Shown one piece after another: positions 61,736 to 64,000 of a stretch of 64,000 bases of DNA. The stretch covers positions 1,054,001 to 1,118,000 of the forward strand of contig JASVEC010000003.1 of assembly GCA_030770535.1 (NCBI GenBank). The letters run 5' to 3'. This stretch comes from Batkoa obscura. Its lineage: Eukaryota; Entomophthoromycota; Entomophthoromycetes; Entomophthorales; Batkoaceae. Below the pieces are notes generated by a model. It ran no database searches, had not been told where the DNA came from, and saw only the letters and a list, made by a program, of their open reading frames with translations. Position 1 is the first letter of the stretch. Every line of letters starts with the position of its first letter. A program made the position numbers and the translations under genes.

Positions 61736-61832
61736 TATTTAAACTTCAAATTAAACAATTTATTTGAGGTAAAAAGCTGAAAGTAACATTAATTATAATA
61801 TCTGGTAAAGTGTTTAGTTTTAATGTACTCAT
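61736..61832 (-). pseudogene. F-box-type gene fragment, copy F (N-terminus only)
   Basis: On the minus strand from the ATG at 61832: MSTLKLNTLPDIIINVTFSF and LPQIN, matching MSTLKLDNLLDIVVEVIFYFLPPD of relic D. It stops where transposon copy 3 begins, so the rest of the gene was lost or displaced there. Confidence 0.7.
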
Positions 61833-61861
61833 TTTAATTTAAATAAAAAACAAAAAATGTA

Positions 61862-61961
61862 TATGGGGATGTTTTTTTGGTTTCATTACTTCCATTTTTT
61901 AAGTGTTATTTGAGCGGAAAGATTGTTAGTAAAATTCTTAAACAAAAAAATATATCCCCAA
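61862..61961 (+). mobile_element. MITE, about 100 bp
   Basis: TATGGGGATG start, AAGTGTTATTTGAGCGG centre, TATCCCCA end with a decayed last base pair. It lies just upstream of the F-box fragment. Confidence 0.8.
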
Positions 61962-62692
61962 ATATTATTTTATTATTTGATCATGCTTAGTTGTTTATAG
62001 TAATATAATATACTATATTATATTAAGACTAATTGATTGTTGATTTATTTATTTTATATTTGATTTATAGGTCTTTAAATAAAGTTTAATAGATATTAAT
62101 TTATATTCAAAATAATTTAAACTAATACAAGAAATAGCTACACATATATATTATTTTTATGGCTATAATGATTTATCTACTTAATCATCATAACAAGTTG
62201 TTTAATTTATGATAAATAATCTAAAAGCAATTTTATAAACTTTTATAATATTATTTTCATTTTAGAAATTTTAAAAAACCTAAATAATAAAAAATATCAA
62301 AGAAATAAACCTTTCGATATAAAAGTGAAATAAATATTTATAAAACTAGAATGCTGTTTTTAATATTTTTTTGCTATAAGATTTCCATTTTATATGTGAA
62401 TGGGAATATTATGTTATGATAATAATAACATATTATACTAAAAATTGTCCAAAGAACATTACTTTAATATAGTTAAGCTTTACAATCTAGTACAGTTCAT
62501 AAGAAATACTCTAAGACAACTTGTCTTTCAAAAGTAACTTCTGATATTCATTGAAATTCTTTAAGAAAATTTATTGGAATACTACTTTTATATTGAGTAA
62601 TAAATATTGTGAAATAAACTTAAAATAAATAAATAAACCAAGGTTACCAAAAAATGGAATACTTATATCCTGTACTATAATACAATTTTATT
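61962..62692. other. Intergenic region downstream of MYG1
   Basis: 730 bp of AT-rich DNA; no gene or repeat recognised. Confidence 0.5.
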
Positions 62693-63934
62693 CTATTCGA
62701 GCTTTGGCTTTTTACTTTCTTCATTATCAGTGTTTGCTAACTCAAGTGCATGTATGGCCATGTTCAAAGCACCTTGCTTAGTTTTATTACCTAAAAATAC
62801 ATAAGAACCAACTAACAAATAAATAAAACTTTCTTACCTCCAATAAATCCTGAAGCATGAACAAAGATGCATTGTGGAATATCGGACTTGGCACTTAAAT
62901 CGTCATCTCTAACCCCACGCCACTCTTCTGGGAGAGGTAATCTTGATTGGAAGGATCCCTGTTGGACTGGAATACATTGTACTCTATAAGAGCTTCCGAT
63001 TTCATCATGATAAATAACATAAGTTAATTGATCACCTAAGTTTAACTCTTTTTCTAATGTAAACACGTGGTCTTTCCATGGGCAATAATCTTCAAAAACA
63101 ACAATTTTACCAGAACTATGATAATCAAAACGTTTGTTAATAGCTTCTAATACAATATCTCTACCTGGAAGCCATGCTAAACCATAATACTTAACTCTAT
63201 CAATAAATTCAGAACCTGCTAACTCAGTAGCAGAAACAAAGCGTTGGTCTAAGTCAGTTTGAGGTTGATTCCAATAAGGTAAAAGGTGACCTACACGAGA
63301 AGGTAAATTGGTACTTTCATAATATTTTGGCGTAAGTGTTGTTTCATACTTTTCAACTCCGTTATCAATGGCATCTAAAGCATGAATAAAATTTTCATAT
63401 ATTTTTTGAAATAATAATTCAACTTTTGAGTCATTAATGTCTAAATCTAAAGTTTGAGAGATAATTCTCTTTCCAAAATGCTTGTATACTAAACCGGCTG
63501 AACTGAGTCTGGTGGTGTAATCGGAACTAAAAGTATCTTTGAATTCACGTTGATGATGATCATAACGATGAGTGGAAGCGTCATAAACACCTCCTACGTC
63601 TACTACGACATCACATTGTTCTAATACTTTTGGATCTCTTGAACGGACTACTTCAGCTTGTTTATACTCTGGGAGCTGTTTTAACATGTAGACAGCTAAT
63701 GCTTCATCACAATGAAAGGTTCCGTTATGTGTACCAATCTATTATGGGTTAAATATAGTTGGATTATATAAAATATCCTTACTTTAACCATATTTATTTT
63801 TATAGTGCTTGTAAAATACCTTGGCTTAATAAACTATTAAAAATGAGTTGATAAAGATTGATTGTGTTTATCTTATCTTAGATTACCTTTGTAGGATCAA
63901 GTTTTAAAGGTATAGATTTTAACAATTTGAACAT
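62693..63934 (-). CDS. MYG1-type 3'-5' RNA exonuclease, 3 exons
   Basis: Reading leftwards, exons 63934-63887, 63738-62838 and 62790-62693 give 348 residues. Exon 1 codes MFKLLKSIPLKLDPTK, a short basic amphipathic lead. Exon 2 starts at the family hallmark IGTHNGTFHCDEALAVYML, then VVRSRDPKVLEQCDVVVDVGG with the DHH-like metal site, RYDHHQREF, SSAGLVYKHFG and the later IVVFEDYCPWKDHV and FVHASGFIGG. Exon 3 finishes NKTKQGALNMAIHALELA and an acidic-basic tail. Known role from animal MYG1: an exonuclease acting on pre-rRNA and mitochondrial RNA, in nucleolus and mitochondria. A second ATG in the first intron (63792-63790, MVK followed by GTAAGG) could join exon 2 in frame and give a form without the lead. 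Confidence 0.9.
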
Positions 63935-64000
63935 CTTAATTTTTGATGTTAGATTGTTGCAAATTTATTAAAAATTAAGTGATAATTTAAATTTACAAAA

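Overview
The window reads as nuclear DNA of a very AT-rich, early-diverging fungus. The evidence is short spliceosomal introns (about 40-110 bp) with GT..AG ends and TAAC/CTAAT-type branch sites, long AT-rich intergenic DNA, and a fungal gene set: YSL-type OPT transporter, SCAP/Scp1, profilin, CTP synthase, Nup192, an Ivy1-like BAR protein. A P450 and a cysteine dioxygenase argue against anaerobic chytrids. A zygomycete-grade lineage such as Entomophthoromycotina (Conidiobolus-like) would fit, but that is inference.

Layout. 1-3.8 kb: tail of a SPRY gene, a solo LTR, several MITEs. 3.8-19.1 kb: compact housekeeping block with OPT transporter, C2H2 zinc-finger protein, SCAP, TFIIH subunit Tfb5, Dus4-type tRNA-dihydrouridine synthase, Ivy1-like BAR protein, profilin and CTP synthase. 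19.9-26.3 kb: a 12-exon P450 between two almost identical direct copies of a dead F-box gene. 27.1-32.9 kb: two membrane-anchored SPRY genes whose 3' parts are identical, with a DNA transposon between them. 33-50.4 kb: one intact F-box/LRR gene among F-box relics, a cysteine dioxygenase, and a second copy of the DNA transposon carrying nested insertions. 51.5-57.8 kb: Nup192/Nup205. 58-62 kb: MITEs and a decayed third transposon copy abutting an F-box fragment. 62.7-63.9 kb: MYG1-type exonuclease.

Two layers are visible. Conserved single-copy genes are intact and spliced, often in divergent or convergent pairs. Between them lies a fast-evolving layer of F-box and SPRY duplicates, about a dozen near-uniform 105-bp MITEs (ends TATGGGGG/CCCCATA, TA target), a larger related DNA transposon with a DDE-like transposase I cannot assign to a superfamily, and solo LTRs. 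Nested insertions give a relative chronology, and two empty-site comparisons indicate a 2-bp TA target duplication for the MITE.

Exon boundaries were read by eye from splice signals and reading-frame continuity; all stated exon sums keep frame, but none is confirmed by transcripts.
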